Positions 43,346 to 57,100 of a DNA stretch of 64,000 bases are shown here, one piece after another. The translations under genes and the position numbers were made by a program. How positions within the stretch are numbered: position 1 is the first letter of the stretch; each line of letters opens with the position of its first letter. This stretch comes from Saturnia japonica (Eukaryota; Arthropoda; Insecta; Lepidoptera; Saturniidae), in NCBI GenBank assembly GCA_033032175.1, contig CM065319.1, positions 12,435,018-12,499,017 of the forward strand, given 5' to 3'. A model generated the notes under the pieces. It saw only the letters and a program-made list of their open reading frames with translations, searched no databases and was not told the DNA's origin.

Positions 43346-45112
43346 ATATATATATATATAAATATAATATAAAATGAAGTCGCCTCCCGCTGTCTGTACC
43401 ATAGTACGCTTATATACTTTTAACTATGCAATGGATTTTAATATGGTTTTCACTAACATTTAGCGAATTTTTTACAGAAGGTTCATTTATACAATACATT
43501 CCAATTAAGTTTTTGTATAGTAGAGAAAATTCAATTAATTCTAATCAAGTCCTCAAAAAATGCGCTTTTTCGGGCGCTTACATGGCTTACGCTAGCTAAA
43601 CCTTATGAAATACATCAAAATAATGTTATAAATAATTGTAGCTCTTCAAAAAGCCTAAAGAAATGTTCGCGATGGCATATGCTTGTTTCGTAAGGTGGAC
43701 TCACAGTAACCATTTTTATCTTCAACATAATAATTGTGTGTATTAGTACACTTCTGCCTAACCCTTCGGGGATACAGGCATAATGGTAAGTTGTGTTTTA
43801 TCCAGTGACCTAAATAAATTAAAAAATATATTTTTATCTATTTATATAAAATCAAAAATAATAGACGTTTGCCGTTGTGTGCGCATTACGCAAAAATTAC
43901 TGGATAGATTTTGATAATTTTTTTTGTTTTACTCCTTAGATATCTACCGAGTCCTTAACAAATCAAAAATTAGGGTACGAGAAAAGATAAGGAAGGGTAT
44001 AAGATGGAGCCAAAAGTTATTATTTTTTCATTTTCATCCACTTGTACAACTTTTCCCACTATTGTTCAATAATTTTTTAAAGTTTTACAACAGTAAAAAC
44101 TAGAAAGTAGGTACCACAAAAGTATTTCAGCATTCCCTCCTGCTACACTAGCGCCATTTTCGTGGGTTTTTGAATTGTAATTTGCTGCTAACAGCTGGAC
44201 ACTTTTTTAAATTATCCTCGATATAAGACGGTTCCTTTAACTCTACCCTCCATAATAATATAATATACCTAACATTGTAGGTAGTATTATACGTAGTATT
44301 AGCTTCCTTTCCTTTCAGTAGTCTGTGGTAGAATTAGGGTGGATGCTTTTGCAGGATAAGATGTATGTATACCAGGCTCGTAGCAGGTGGAAGGACGCTG
44401 TGCCTGCTACCCCGTTGGGAAATAGGCGTGATTTATGTATGTATGTTATAAACTTAATATGTTATTTGATTCTGTATTCTTTGCGTTTATATAATCAAAG
44501 CCTATATTATATCATTTTGCCGGCATTTTACGTGGTGTAGTTTAGTTATTAAGTAATAAGTTAGTTAAGTGAATTATAAATAATAACTAGAAACATGCAT
44601 TTTAATTTACCGCAAAAACCCCCTGGTCAGTTTTATCAAGGGAGACGCCATGCATTGAAATATATAAAATTGGATATAAATTAAAATACTGACAACTTTT
44701 ACCATTTAATTAAAAATAAATTCCATCAAAATGGATTATTATTTACAATACATTTATTGTACTTGTCACGTTGCGAGCCTATAAAAGGATTTTTAGGATT
44801 CTTACATAATTATTTTTTAACAATATTTTTTAACATATTTTTTAAGTAAGGAATCTACACTCATTATCTTTAATGAAAAGTAAATCAATTTTAATATTAA
44901 TATCATAGATTAAAAGAAATTGGTACATTATCCCAACTGAAATATTAAATTAAATAATTTCTTTTTTTATTGAAATGATTGGTTGAAGCTGGCGCAACAA
45001 CAACAATGCGGAAATCAATTATTAATCCATGAGTAATGTATCCTAGCTAATATAATATTAACACAATAATATTGCTACATCAACATTTACTAAATAAGTT
45101 ATATTCTTTTGA
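43346..45112. other. Intergenic 3' of the monooxygenase gene
   Basis: AT-rich DNA. At 43400-43760 there are blocks reminiscent of the Helitron-like family (cgcttacatggcttacgct). The segment 43860-43990 matches 61610-61700 (gtttgccgttgtgtgcgc). An exact 63-bp copy of monooxygenase intron/exon sequence lies at 44909-44971. No gene was recognised. Confidence 0.45.
44909..44971 (-). repeat. Exact 63-bp copy of an intron/exon junction of the monooxygenase gene
   Basis: Identical over 63 bp to 47323-47385. That segment contains the polypyrimidine tract, the AG acceptor and the first 28 coding nt of the penultimate exon. The copy lies 210 bp beyond the stop codon and about 140 bp beyond the candidate poly(A) signal. 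It is in the same orientation. Confidence 0.95.
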
Positions 45113-45118
45113 TTTATT
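45113..45118 (-). terminator. Candidate polyadenylation signal of the monooxygenase gene
   Basis: TTTATT on the plus strand (AATAAA in gene sense), 63-68 nt after the stop codon at 45181-45183. Confidence 0.5.
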
Positions 45119-45180
45119 CATGTACATATATCAAGTAATGTAGGTATACTACTTGATAACACTTGATAGTTATATGATGA

Positions 45181-48100
45181 TTACGGGCAGATCCTTAGTT
45201 CTTCTAGCAGTGGTATTTTAATATGTGGTATTTGTATTCCTTCCCAGTCACCCTGTAATATTTAAAATAACGGTAATTTCAGTTAATCTATCTACCTATA
45301 TCTATAAAATTTATAAAATTGAGGTGTCTCTTTGCAATGTCAAAATAACAGCTTTGTTTTTACTATATACGGTACTTAAAACAATATACCAATTTTAAAA
45401 AGTTTGCCTGTCTGTCTATTTGTTTCGAGACTTCCGGGTAATATCAGAAACGGTTGAACCGATTTTGACGGAACTTTCATTGGCAGATAGCTGATGTTAT
45501 AAGGAGCAACTTAGGTTACTTTTAGAATTATAAAAATGATTAGGGTTCCGTGCAAATTAAAAATCATTTCTCAAAAACGACTATTTTGGGACGCTTAAAT
45601 GACATGAAATGAGTATATCATAAAATATATTATATCAAATTAATGCAGTAAGTACATAATTGTAGATCTAAGATCTAAGGATCATCCACAATAAACATTT
45701 ATGTTTTTAAATGGAGGGGGGGGGGGGGGGTAGAACGATTCCCCGTGTATGCTCGATCGACGGCAATTTGTAGCCTACGCGAGCGCATTCGCGGACACAG
45801 CTAGTAAAAATAAACGTTGATGGTGGGAGTAATTGTATGCACTCATTATAATTTATTTTTATTGATAAACACATAAATAATGTTATCATTAGTATCGGAT
45901 AGGTTTTCTGAGCATATTGATACTTGCCACTGGTAGGAATAACTTTGGATTTGTAGGTGCAATATAATTACTGGTCGTGATTTATCTTGTACAAACCATC
46001 ACAAAACAGTAATTTCACGACGTTATAGTTATATTAAAGTTGCAATAATATGTAGACCAGAGATAGTAGATAGTAACCCAATAATACTGGAACAGATGTC
46101 TCTACAAGTTGGTATTAAATAAAGTTGGTCGAGGGATTAAGCAAATACCAGGGGCTTAGTATCGTTGTCGACCCCAGAGTAGGTAACTTTTTTAGCCCAT
46201 CAGTGCCCAAAATTTTATAAATATCAGAGACCTTATTCCGTCTTCAAGTCGTCTTTTAGCCTCTTTGATGAACTAAACAACCCCTGATCAATACTGAAAA
46301 CTTGGTAATATTGCGTACCAGGATAATGTTTACCTGGTATATAGTACAATACCTTAAAACCTGTTGCTTGTACCACGAACCTGGTACGTCTACCATCCCC
46401 TGGTCCATACATACTGTGGGTATAATTATAAAGAGGCCATATTACAATTATATTTTATATGTAGATACGGTATTGACGCTCTTTACATGCCATACTGAAT
46501 GGTGGGCATTTGCCCTCAGTTTATTTTCGACTTAATACCGTCGTCGTGAGCGAGAAGACACTTTTATCCTTTTTTGACAACAGAGTTTCCGCCTTACGCT
46601 TTGATTTCCTATCTCTTTTGTTTCGTTCAACATGCTGATAGCAAAATTTGTAACGTTTTCAAATTGCTTTTAGTCAGAGTATATAGCGTCTATTTATAAA
46701 ATATTATTGCCATATTAAAACAGCTAATGACTGGAAAAAATAATACAATCAATGTTATGGTTTTAATTATAATTCATTAACTTCCGTTCTTTGACCCTAT
46801 ATTATGTAATACTGGTGGCATTTTGCGTGATATAATTCGGTTGTTATACATGTATTGATTTATAAAGCGAAGCAGAAAGCATAATTGCTGTATCTCGAAA
46901 AATCGAACCTTACAGTAGAGATATAAAACTTTTTATTAAATTCAGAATTCGTAAACTAAAAGAAGTAGAAATTCCATTATTTGAATGTGTATCTTTTGCA
47001 TGTAAACTTATATGATGCAATTAATTTAATTATTCTAAAGATAGGTACTTTTAATATGAGTTTTGCACGGATACAGCAACCGCTGTTTTAATTTCAAGTA
47101 GCAGAAACGTTGTAGAACGTCAAAATTACTCTGATTTTCCCGTGTGTGTGTGTGTGTGTGCTTATAAACAATAAAATAAAACGTATTACTTACTTGGAAT
47201 CGGCTACCGTCAGATTTATTACACTGCATCGAGATTGGAGATTCGATGTATAGAGAGTGCAGAGTTTTAGCTCTCAAGCGGGTCCACGGATTTATAGCCA
47301 GATAATTCATTCGTGGTGTGGCATTAAAAGAAATTGGTACATTATCCCAACTGAAATATTAAATTAAATAATTTCTTTTTTTATTAAGCGTACAAGATAC
47401 TTGATTACATATAATTTATCACTTAAATAATTCTAAAGGTTAATCTAATATCAATTCATAATACCAAAAAGTCGTAATGGGCATAAGGTATCAAACACGG
47501 AACCTCAGACATGGACACCGGGAAAGAAAATAGATAAAATTCCTTGGGGAAGGGATATTCAATGACAGATAGCTGATGTTATAGGGAAAAACATATGTTA
47601 CCTATTTTATTTTACAAAGAGATTTAGGGTTCTGCGTAAGTAAAAAAAAACTGGTCATGGTGAATAAATTCGGGCCCATAATTGCCTTACGCTGTGTAAA
47701 CCATAATTTAAAAGATATATCAAATTAATGTACTATTTAATTATAGATATTAAAAAGACCTACAAATAGTCAGCAAGAGCATAATATGCGTTGCTAGCGA
47801 ATTTACCTAGGGAAGGGGGAGGTCAGCCAGCAAGCTGATCAGCTACTATAAACCAAACTACTGTCGATTTTTCAAGGCTGGGTAATGAGTTTTGTAGGGC
47901 GGGCGGTGATCAACACTACCACACCCCCCACCCCCCTCTAGCTAGCTTACTTTGCTACGCCCTTGTTCAGAAATTTAAGAAGTTGTTCCCGTTGGTTCGG
48001 TCTCTTTTTTTCGATCTAAAAATAAAACGGCTAACAACAGCATAATTTTCTAATCACACCTTTTTTCAAATTTAAAATAATTTTCCAGCGCCATATTTGA

Positions 48101-51100
48101 CACGGCACTCTTACAGACTTCCAACTCTGTTGCCGGATAGTAATGCATATAATTAACGCACATTTCGTCAGTAATAGCGTGTCCCCCTATCGTCGCATTC
48201 TGTTTATGTTCCGTGTTGTACAGGCAAGTAGTTTCTAGAAAGTCACCCTGTAGACAAAAAGATAAATTACTTATGCCACTGTATATAGGTAAAGTTACAC
48301 AACTTTAAAATACGACTAGCTGTGCCCCACGGTTTCACCCGTGTTAATTTTATCCGACAAAACACCGCGCCCCCAACGCACCCGTGTTGCCTGTCATAAT
48401 TGTAATTCCCGTGAATACAAATAATTTTAATTTTTCATTATTTCCTAAACTATGTGTTCAATTATCATACTATACAGAGCAAAACATAACAATAAAATTG
48501 TCTTTATGATGAAGTAACTTTTGTTTGTCAGGATTAATATGGCTTGTCTAAAAATAATGCTTATAAATCACATTTTTATTTTCAACAAATCTTTGTCACA
48601 AAATAACTTATTGTGGGTTATATATAAGAGATAGACATAATTATGCTATCACTAACTTTTTTTTAGATATATTAAGGAACAATATTTTTATACAACATTG
48701 TATTTCCGTTCCGTATCATTAACGACAGCGCACACGGTTAAAGCGGTTCGTTCGGGAGGGCCTCCACTTCCGACATACGTAACAAAAATCAATATTTAAG
48801 TCTAGCTGGGAGTTGTAGCCTAATAATAGATAGCTTATACTATTCCTTGTGAGTCTGGCTATCATATACAAAAATTATTTCTCGAATCCGACTAGTAGTT
48901 CCAGAGATTAGCGTGTTTAAACAAACAAACAAAAAAACTTTTCCGTTTTATTATATTAATACTAATATACATACATACATAGATAGATACGTAATTCCAA
49001 ACTTTTTTTTAAACGCACTATACTGTTAATTAGGCCCTGAAACCTTAGACAGCTTTTACAGCTTCACCGGGCTTGGGGTAATTCCAAACTGAAAAAATGG
49101 TTAATACTAAACTGGTGGTAGGACACAACAGTTGTGTTAAACTGGATAGCACCTACCTTACACTAGCCAAGCGGGGTGTTTGTATCCAATTGATTCGCGA
49201 CCACCGTACACATAGTGATAAACCCATCATTGTGACTGTTCATAAGTTTTTTTATATTGTCATATATGCGTAAGTCGCAATACCGGAGTTCGCGGCTAGG
49301 TGACATTTAGGTACGAATGTGTGCGTCATATGTTTTTATGAAAACACCTGGATTGGGGTTAACCAGGCCATCCCGGTTTTTTTGTTCTGGAGATTCCCGG
49401 TAACATTAGTTTACTCTTTTACTAACTCTCTTTTGGTTTGTCGCGTTTCGTTTCGTTAACAGCCAGTGAGCGAGCCAGTCGAGTGGCTTGTAAGCATGAC
49501 AGCGGCGACTGGCGATGTATTGCCGATTTCTCGCTGCACGTTATATTTTTTCTCAGAATACAGAACAAACCAGAAACCGCGAACGCACATAAAACTGAAG
49601 ATACAAAAACCACTCTTAAATAGAGTGGTTTGACTTTGTTGCGATTAGTCACTCCTTTGTAAGTAGCGCGTCGTGACGTATTGTACAAGTGCCAATTTTA
49701 ATTTTAAAATGCCGTCTTGTGTTGTTCCTACATGTAAAAATGCTGCAGGGATCATAAAAAAACAGGATGGGATCACATTTCATCTGTAAGTAGCGCATTC
49801 TAAAGTATATTTATTTAATTGTTTAATTTATTTTACATTTAGAAAATTACGCGTCCATTTTAAGTGTTGCCATTTTATTTTCATCGAAAATTTTACCATT
49901 TTTTTTTAATACTCATGTAGAATACTTACTATTTTTGTGTATATAGAATCTTTGTAATTTAGTTTCCCTGCTGATGAAAATAGAAAATCGGACTGGATGA
50001 AAGTCATACAAAGAGCACGGCTAGATGAGTTTGGAAACCATCAAGCCGAGAGTACTTTGCTCAATTCACTTTGAAGCGCAATATTTTATATGATACAAAA
50101 GGTGGTTTGAAAAGACTGAGGAAAGCAGCTTATCCAACTAAGGTAGATATAGTCATAATAATTACTATATTTATATTGTATCACCTCCTGGTGAAATGTT
50201 TGTCATGTATTTTGAAGTAAGGTTTTGGTCACACACTATATATATATATATATATATATATTATTATATATATGCTCACGCCTGTAATCCCCGAAGAGTA
50301 TGCAAAGGTATAACAAGTATGCCACTTTTCGTCGAGCTTATCCGTCCTCATCGTGATAAGGGGCGAGCCTAAACCGGGCGCAAATTTCAGATTCGGCTAA
50401 TGAAACTTCGGTGAATTAAATATATGATATAATACTAACGTTCTATTTCAGTATTTGGCCTTGACACCAGAATTTTCCGAGTTACACAATCGGACAATGT
50501 GCGTACCACCTATGATAATAATGTTTAATTTTTTTTTATACTACTGAAAGGCAAACAAGGCTCTTAATCGATATACTTAGTTACAAGTAAACTAATGTAG
50601 TAAATAAACACTAGTAGTTACAGTAATAAATGTAAAATAAACTAAGTAAGGCCCATGACATTTGCAAGCTCAGGCACAAAGTGCTATTACTAATGCGTTT
50701 CCATCCGTGAGGACTGAAATGGCATGCCTTGTACGGCAGAAATATTCTGTATTTAATTAAATTTTTTGTTAATCTATTACATGATACAACAACATACAAC
50801 TTAAGGCTTTTCATTTCAGGTTACACAACCACAATCTTCTGCGAGATCGAACTCAGAGATCGGTGATGTCAATATTTCTGATTTGGAATCTGTGTTTGAT
50901 ACGCCGAGAAAGGTCAAACTTAAATCTCAATTACGACGCAAACAATTATTTTGTGAACAACATGTTCGACGAATGAAAACATTACAACAAAAATACAACA
51001 GACTTGCCAAGAAGTACGAATCTTTAAAAAGTATATTAAAAAAATTAAAAAGCAATCCATGTAAATAAATAAATATTTTTTTAAAAATATCTTTTCTTTA

Positions 51101-54100
51101 GTGTTATAAGATTACCCCAAAAAGTGGGAAACCGCTCCCGAGCTAGCAACATTAAGCGTATGGGAAGTGGGGCAGGTGCGGGACGTACGTATCGTTTTGG
51201 ACACAGTGCAGCGTATGTAATTATTCTTGAACGCGGCTTCTGGTTTGTTCTGTATTCTGAGTATTTTTTGTATTGTAATGTGTTATCCATTAAGCAAAAT
51301 GCTTTTGCCGTATTAGAATAACAACAAAACAATTCATTGGCATGTACAAAAGTTATTTTTAATACAAAGTTCACTTGCTATTTAGTGGTCACTACATCCC
51401 TTTGAATACACGATGTATATTTGACATCACCCTTACGTCATACAAGTAAAATTTATGTAAATATGGCATATATTATGATGTAAATGTGATGTTAAACTAA
51501 GTCGTGTGCTCACTGGGATCCCATACCCCACCGATCCAAAAAAGAAGCACAGTTTTAACTAAGGCCAGCCAATAATAGGTTACAACTTCCGAAGAATTAA
51601 TGCATGTCAGCATGACAGCGGCGACCGTCGGTGGATTATGATCTCTTGGTAGTCACCGTTGTGTTATGATTTTACTGTGCTTACCATCGGGGATAGTATC
51701 GCCAATTTGCCAAAAAAAAGAATGAATTGTAGTAAAGTACTGCAGAGTGCAGATTAAATCCCAGTTCTGTTTTTTTTTTTTCATCAATTTTATTTCAATA
51801 CTGACTCTAATCGATGACTCCTTACCGGTAGAACGCGTACAGCTTGATGCAAAATTCTGATTTCTTGAAAATGAGTAGAATAATGCATATCTTTGTTCAG
51901 TACGGGTAATTCAATGCCTTGTCGTGAATGTCGAGTCCATACTGCTGCACCGGTTAAATGCGTATGAAGCTGACTACCGAATACCACAATACCTTCCGAT
52001 GGCAAACCCTGTGTGAATATAATCATTTATCATAATTATTCTAGCTATACTTATCACAAATTCGTTGGTGTGAAATTACTTTCCAAAATCAGTAAAATAT
52101 GATGTAAAATTTGTTTATTTGTAAATAACAGTATACACTATCCTACGTATATTTTCATGTGTGTAAAACTAACAACTAGCGACTTTATACGGCATAGATA
52201 TAACATAAAACTTTGTAACAATAAAATACAGCCTGTTACACTCAGAAAAGCCGTAGCTTTCTATCAGTCAAAAACTCACGAAATCGGATCAGTAGTTTTA
52301 TATTTACCTTTTACAGATAAAAAGAACTTTACCTCTTCGTTATAATAGTATATAGTAGTAGAGACATAGGAGTATTAAAAGTGTCAGGTCTCCCATAAAA
52401 AGTTCATTCCATTATTATTACCCCAAATATATTCTTTTAAACCTTCCATAGGTACGTTACAGAATGAGGCACTGACTGAAATTCATATTTTTGGAGGGTT
52501 AGTATAATAGTTTAATAGAAATTGTTGGTTTAGAAGTTGATCGAAACCTATCTAGTGAAATATAATTTACAATGAAATGTTATATAAAAAATATGGAAAT
52601 TAACATTGTTTTACTATTTCAAAAACAACATAATATGCCCAGTTAAAAGATTTTGATAAAATGTAATATAAATACTACGAAAACACGATCGATGTATGTA
52701 GTAACGGAGGAAGGTTCTCGATTCGAATGTACAATTTTTTTCATATATGCTCAGCCAAAGGACTATGTTTATGAACCGTTTTAGAGAATTATTTTTTCGT
52801 TGGAAAGGTATCTCAATGGGACCACCATTTTAATTTCATTGACCTTTGACTTCGAAGATACACCAAGGAACTCCTCAAAAAAAATGTCTTGTAAAATTTC
52901 TGTTTTTTATTATTATTTTATTATATTATGCCCAATCTGCAGACACTTCGTTTGCACTGCACTTTATTAAAAAAAAAAAAACTTTAATACATTTTTTATA
53001 CCATACACTTTAATAATATAATCACTAGTTTTATTAAAATTACTTACCACTCCCGTGCATTGAGGTATACAATATCCTGTTAAAGGAAACGATTTTTGTC
53101 CACCAGGGATAGCCATTTTATCCGTATATTCCAATCCGAGTTCCATAATTGCGGCATCGTATCGTCGTCTTTTGTTGGTAACATGAAGTATTATTCCAGA
53201 GCTGTCCACCCAATCTAAGGAAATATAATAGATCATCATAGTGGAAGTGCACTTGGATGTGAGCGAATTAGGCCACAATGTAAACCTTATGTCAGTTAAA
53301 TTTAACAAAAATATAGATAAACTAGTTATGACCGCGGATACAAGAGCGTTTATTATACACAGTAATTACGAATTTACATGTCGTAATTTTATTTGTACTT
53401 AAATTTTAATGTTTTTTGAGCTTATATTTAAAGATTAATGGCAAATTAATTTCTGAATTACATACACTCCCTGTATACATTATTTTCTTAAAAACGATCC
53501 AGGATAAATAAAAATCTATTATAAAGAAATATATTTTTATAGTTTACGAACGCGTTATTTAGAATTTTATACCCTACCTACCAATTTTTAAATGACATAT
53601 TTTATACTTACAAAATTTCATAAACAATATGTTGAGAATAAATATTGTTACGACCTGTTACAACCCGATTAAAAAGATAGAAAAATCCTGTTCCCGAAAG
53701 ATCTTGAAGCAACTACATACTTCTCAGGACTTCGACATAATGTTCGCGTCGTAAACAACCGCGGCGCATGTATGTGTAAACATCGCAGTTACATACACAT
53801 GTATAGGGCTTATTGCCTCGATTACGTCATCAAGTAGGCATAGAAACTAAACATCGAAAGTTAGAGACGATTCACGATTTTTCTGCGATCGTTTAGTGTA
53901 GGTATTTAAGCGCCGAAGCCGTTCAGTTTTGAATTATAAAGCGATAACATCGAGCGATAAAAGGAAGCGAAACCACAGTGAAATAAATAACAGTGATGTG
54001 AGTTCGTGTATTTTGTAACTGTGTGGAATTGAAATAAATCGTATTCACGTCAAATACCGGCATTTTTAATACCTACGGGTGTAACAATGTGTATATTTTT

Positions 54101-57100
54101 AAATTATTTCTTTTTACAAATTCTAAAATGTATATGCATAAATAGGTACTTATTTAAGCAGTTTTACAGTGAAGAAATACCTTGTCTGAGCTCCGGGTTA
54201 TTATAATGTACTTCCAACATAACGTACTTATTAGATTTAGGTCCGCCGAGGGGTAATCCGGCTTCTTTTGGATAAGTGAATGGTGGCGCACCCATAGCCC
54301 ATGCAGCTTTCACCTAAACAATCAAGCAAGCTTACACTTTTTCATTAAAAACAAATTATAAAGTGATATTAAAAAGTTTGAAATGTACCGCTAATGTGAT
54401 CTTCCAGACATACAATACGCACTCCATACGCATCCTACTCCTATACACTCAGTGATCTACATATGTAAGAACATTACATACACCACAGAATAGAGCCTTA
54501 TAATACACACAAATTAATTATCCTCTACCGTTGATTTAATTTATTAGGTACTAGCTGACCCGCGCTACTTCGTCTGCGTCACATAAGAGAGAGAGATGGT
54601 TAGAGAGAGTGGGAGGTAGGCAGAGACAAATAACAATTGTCGTAGGCACCTACAATACAATTTATAGGTGTCCACATTATTCCGCTAAAATGCACGTGCA
54701 GTACTTGATTATTATTTTGCTGCGGATTTATTTTAAAACTGTGATATCTCCTAAGATATTCATTGAAAGAAATTAAATGATTTAAAGGGCAATTTTGTCC
54801 CAAATTAAATACTTGTGATGAATAATGTATTTATTTCGATAAGGATTAATACCATGTTTATAAAAACACCTTCGCAAATGAAGCATTATTTTAGAACAAA
54901 TTTTATTACCATAGAAAAGGTTATATTGCGTCAACCTTATAAGATAAACATATGCTATGTCGGACTTTTTATTAGAATTTTGCACATCATTGTTGCGTAA
55001 CTTTAACCATTTACGCAGCGCACGCAATGGAAACTTTTAAAAGGAATAAATTTTCCCCGTTTTTGCAACATTTTTCATTTATGCTCCGCTCCTATTGGTG
55101 TAGGCGTGATGTTATACAGCCTATAGCCTTCCTCGATAAATTGGCTATACAACACTAAAATAATTTTTCCATTCCAACTAGTAGTTCACCCAAACTAACA
55201 ATCAAACAAACTCTTGAGCTTTATAATATTAGTATAGATATAAATCGGCAACTCGAAAAATAAAAAGCATGATATTAGTAGTAAGTAGTATTTGCTTGTG
55301 TTAGAACGAGATAGGAATTCGCATTCCATACTATTTTCCCATCCTATCAACCTGCATCGGCCTACGTACCTAAATCGTTAGCAAAACAAATCCCACTTAT
55401 TTTAAAACAAATCCCACTTATTTTAAAACAAATCCCACTTATTTTTGCGAAATCTAGTCTTTAAGTTTAATTTTAGTAGACGCGTGTAATCATGGTTACG
55501 TTAAACTTAACAAAATTTAATATATTATAGTGAAGAATAAAATTACATGTTAGGCACCTTAGAACAAGTTTTCGTAATTTCAGGTCGTTGTCCATCGAAG
55601 CAGTTTCCGTTGTATTGAGGAATTTCTTCATCTGCATTTGCATCACAATAGAACACTTCCATATGATGCACCAAGCCTTCATTTCCCGGTGTAATTGTGG
55701 CTTCGAACTACAAACAAAATTGTATAGGTAAAGAAGCGGTAATGGATCAGTAGCGTAGTAGTAATTAATGGTAGCGTATTCGTTGCCGATCCACTTTATC
55801 ATACCGGCGCGGCGCCTCTAAACAGCTGGATGTATAGTATATACTGACTCATCCCTAAACACGACAAACCAAAAATGAGTCGCTGTAATAGACTTTATTT
55901 ATGGTGATCCCGACACAGACAGCACAAATCCGTACCACCTTACTTGATATACAAGGGCCGATCTCGGAACGCCACACGCATAAGCGTTGTCACTATGGCG
56001 GGAGTTACACCTGGTCTATGGTGGTCGCGATCCAGTCGGGCACTATTATCATATCCAAAAACCCAGACAGGATAGCTATCACCCAAAAGTTGAAGATTTA
56101 TAGGTGAGTACAGTTATACTTGAGATAGTCTCCGTAAGCTTAGGAACACCTCCATAGATGCTTGAACAGATTTTGAACTTGAGGTTGTTAGATGATCAGG
56201 CAGGCACAGAAAATGTTTTATCACCGTGCTATGATTTCAACACGATGATTTCCTTAACCGAAAGCTTAGGCTACCACTGAGTCATCATTGCTTTAAAATG
56301 ATATTTCTGCAAAGTAATCAATTATTTACCTGAATAATATGGTGCAGTTTTCTGGTAATGAACTCGGGAAGTCTCACCACATTGCACCAGTACGTGGTAT
56401 CACCGCCCGGGACTTTTAAATCTTTATTAGTTATTCTCAGTTGATAACCGTTTACTTTAAACGAACCCGGCGGAGTTCGTAACCGAACTCTGATGAAACC
56501 GTGGTTCTGCGGTGACGTACATGTGAGGCATAAGCCTTTAGATGAAAACAATTTATCTAATCCATGCGCCCAGACTACATGAACTGTGCCGTCCTGTAAT
56601 CAATTACAGGTTTGTTTATTTAAAAGAAGTGGATATGTATACTTACTCATATGTACGTTTACGTTAGACGTTATAATTCTTTGAATAGTCACTCTCGATG
56701 TTAATGTTAATTATGATGAATAACATCAAGTGATTCAGCACAATAAAACAATAAAACAAGAGGCTTAAAGCTGCCCAATTCGTTTTGGAGGTGAGTTATA
56801 ATTTTGATGTAAACCAGCGGGCGGGCCCACTTAGCGAATAGTTTAAAATAATCAAAAATTGTAAAAGTAGGACAACAACCGTGTGATGGCAGCCGAACGC
56901 TGGTGTTGGTGTGATAAGTTTGACAACGTCGAGGGGTCACTTTTAGGCCAGCGCGCCTGAGTTTGGGCAACCTTAGTGTATACTATTTGTTGCAATGTTC
57001 ATATACATCGTATAAATTCTGCACTCCTCATTATTTTTTCATACCGCGTCTAAAGAATTATAACTTCAAAGTTAATATAAAATATAATAGAATCTTGAAT

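Larger units (their letters stand above)
49552..51261 (+). mobile_element. P-element-like transposon carrying a THAP gene
   Basis: A 1710-bp element with 30-bp terminal inverted repeats that differ at one position: 'ctcagaatacagaacaaacc' then 'agaaaccgcg' on the left, and the complement with 'agaagccgcg' on the right. It is flanked by a perfect 8-bp target duplication TATTTTTT (49544-49551 and 51262-51269). It encodes a THAP zinc-finger protein that ends without a catalytic domain. THAP domain, ~31-bp ends and 8-bp duplication are the hallmarks of the P superfamily. It lies in the intron between monooxygenase exons 52008-51826 and 48247-48060, in the opposite orientation to the host gene. Confidence 0.85.

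Noticed and set aside
49709..51068. A normal host THAP-domain gene nested in the monooxygenase intron
   Set aside because: The segment is bounded by matching 30-bp inverted repeats and an exact 8-bp duplication, and the THAP exon has two frame shifts. A transposon remnant explains it better.
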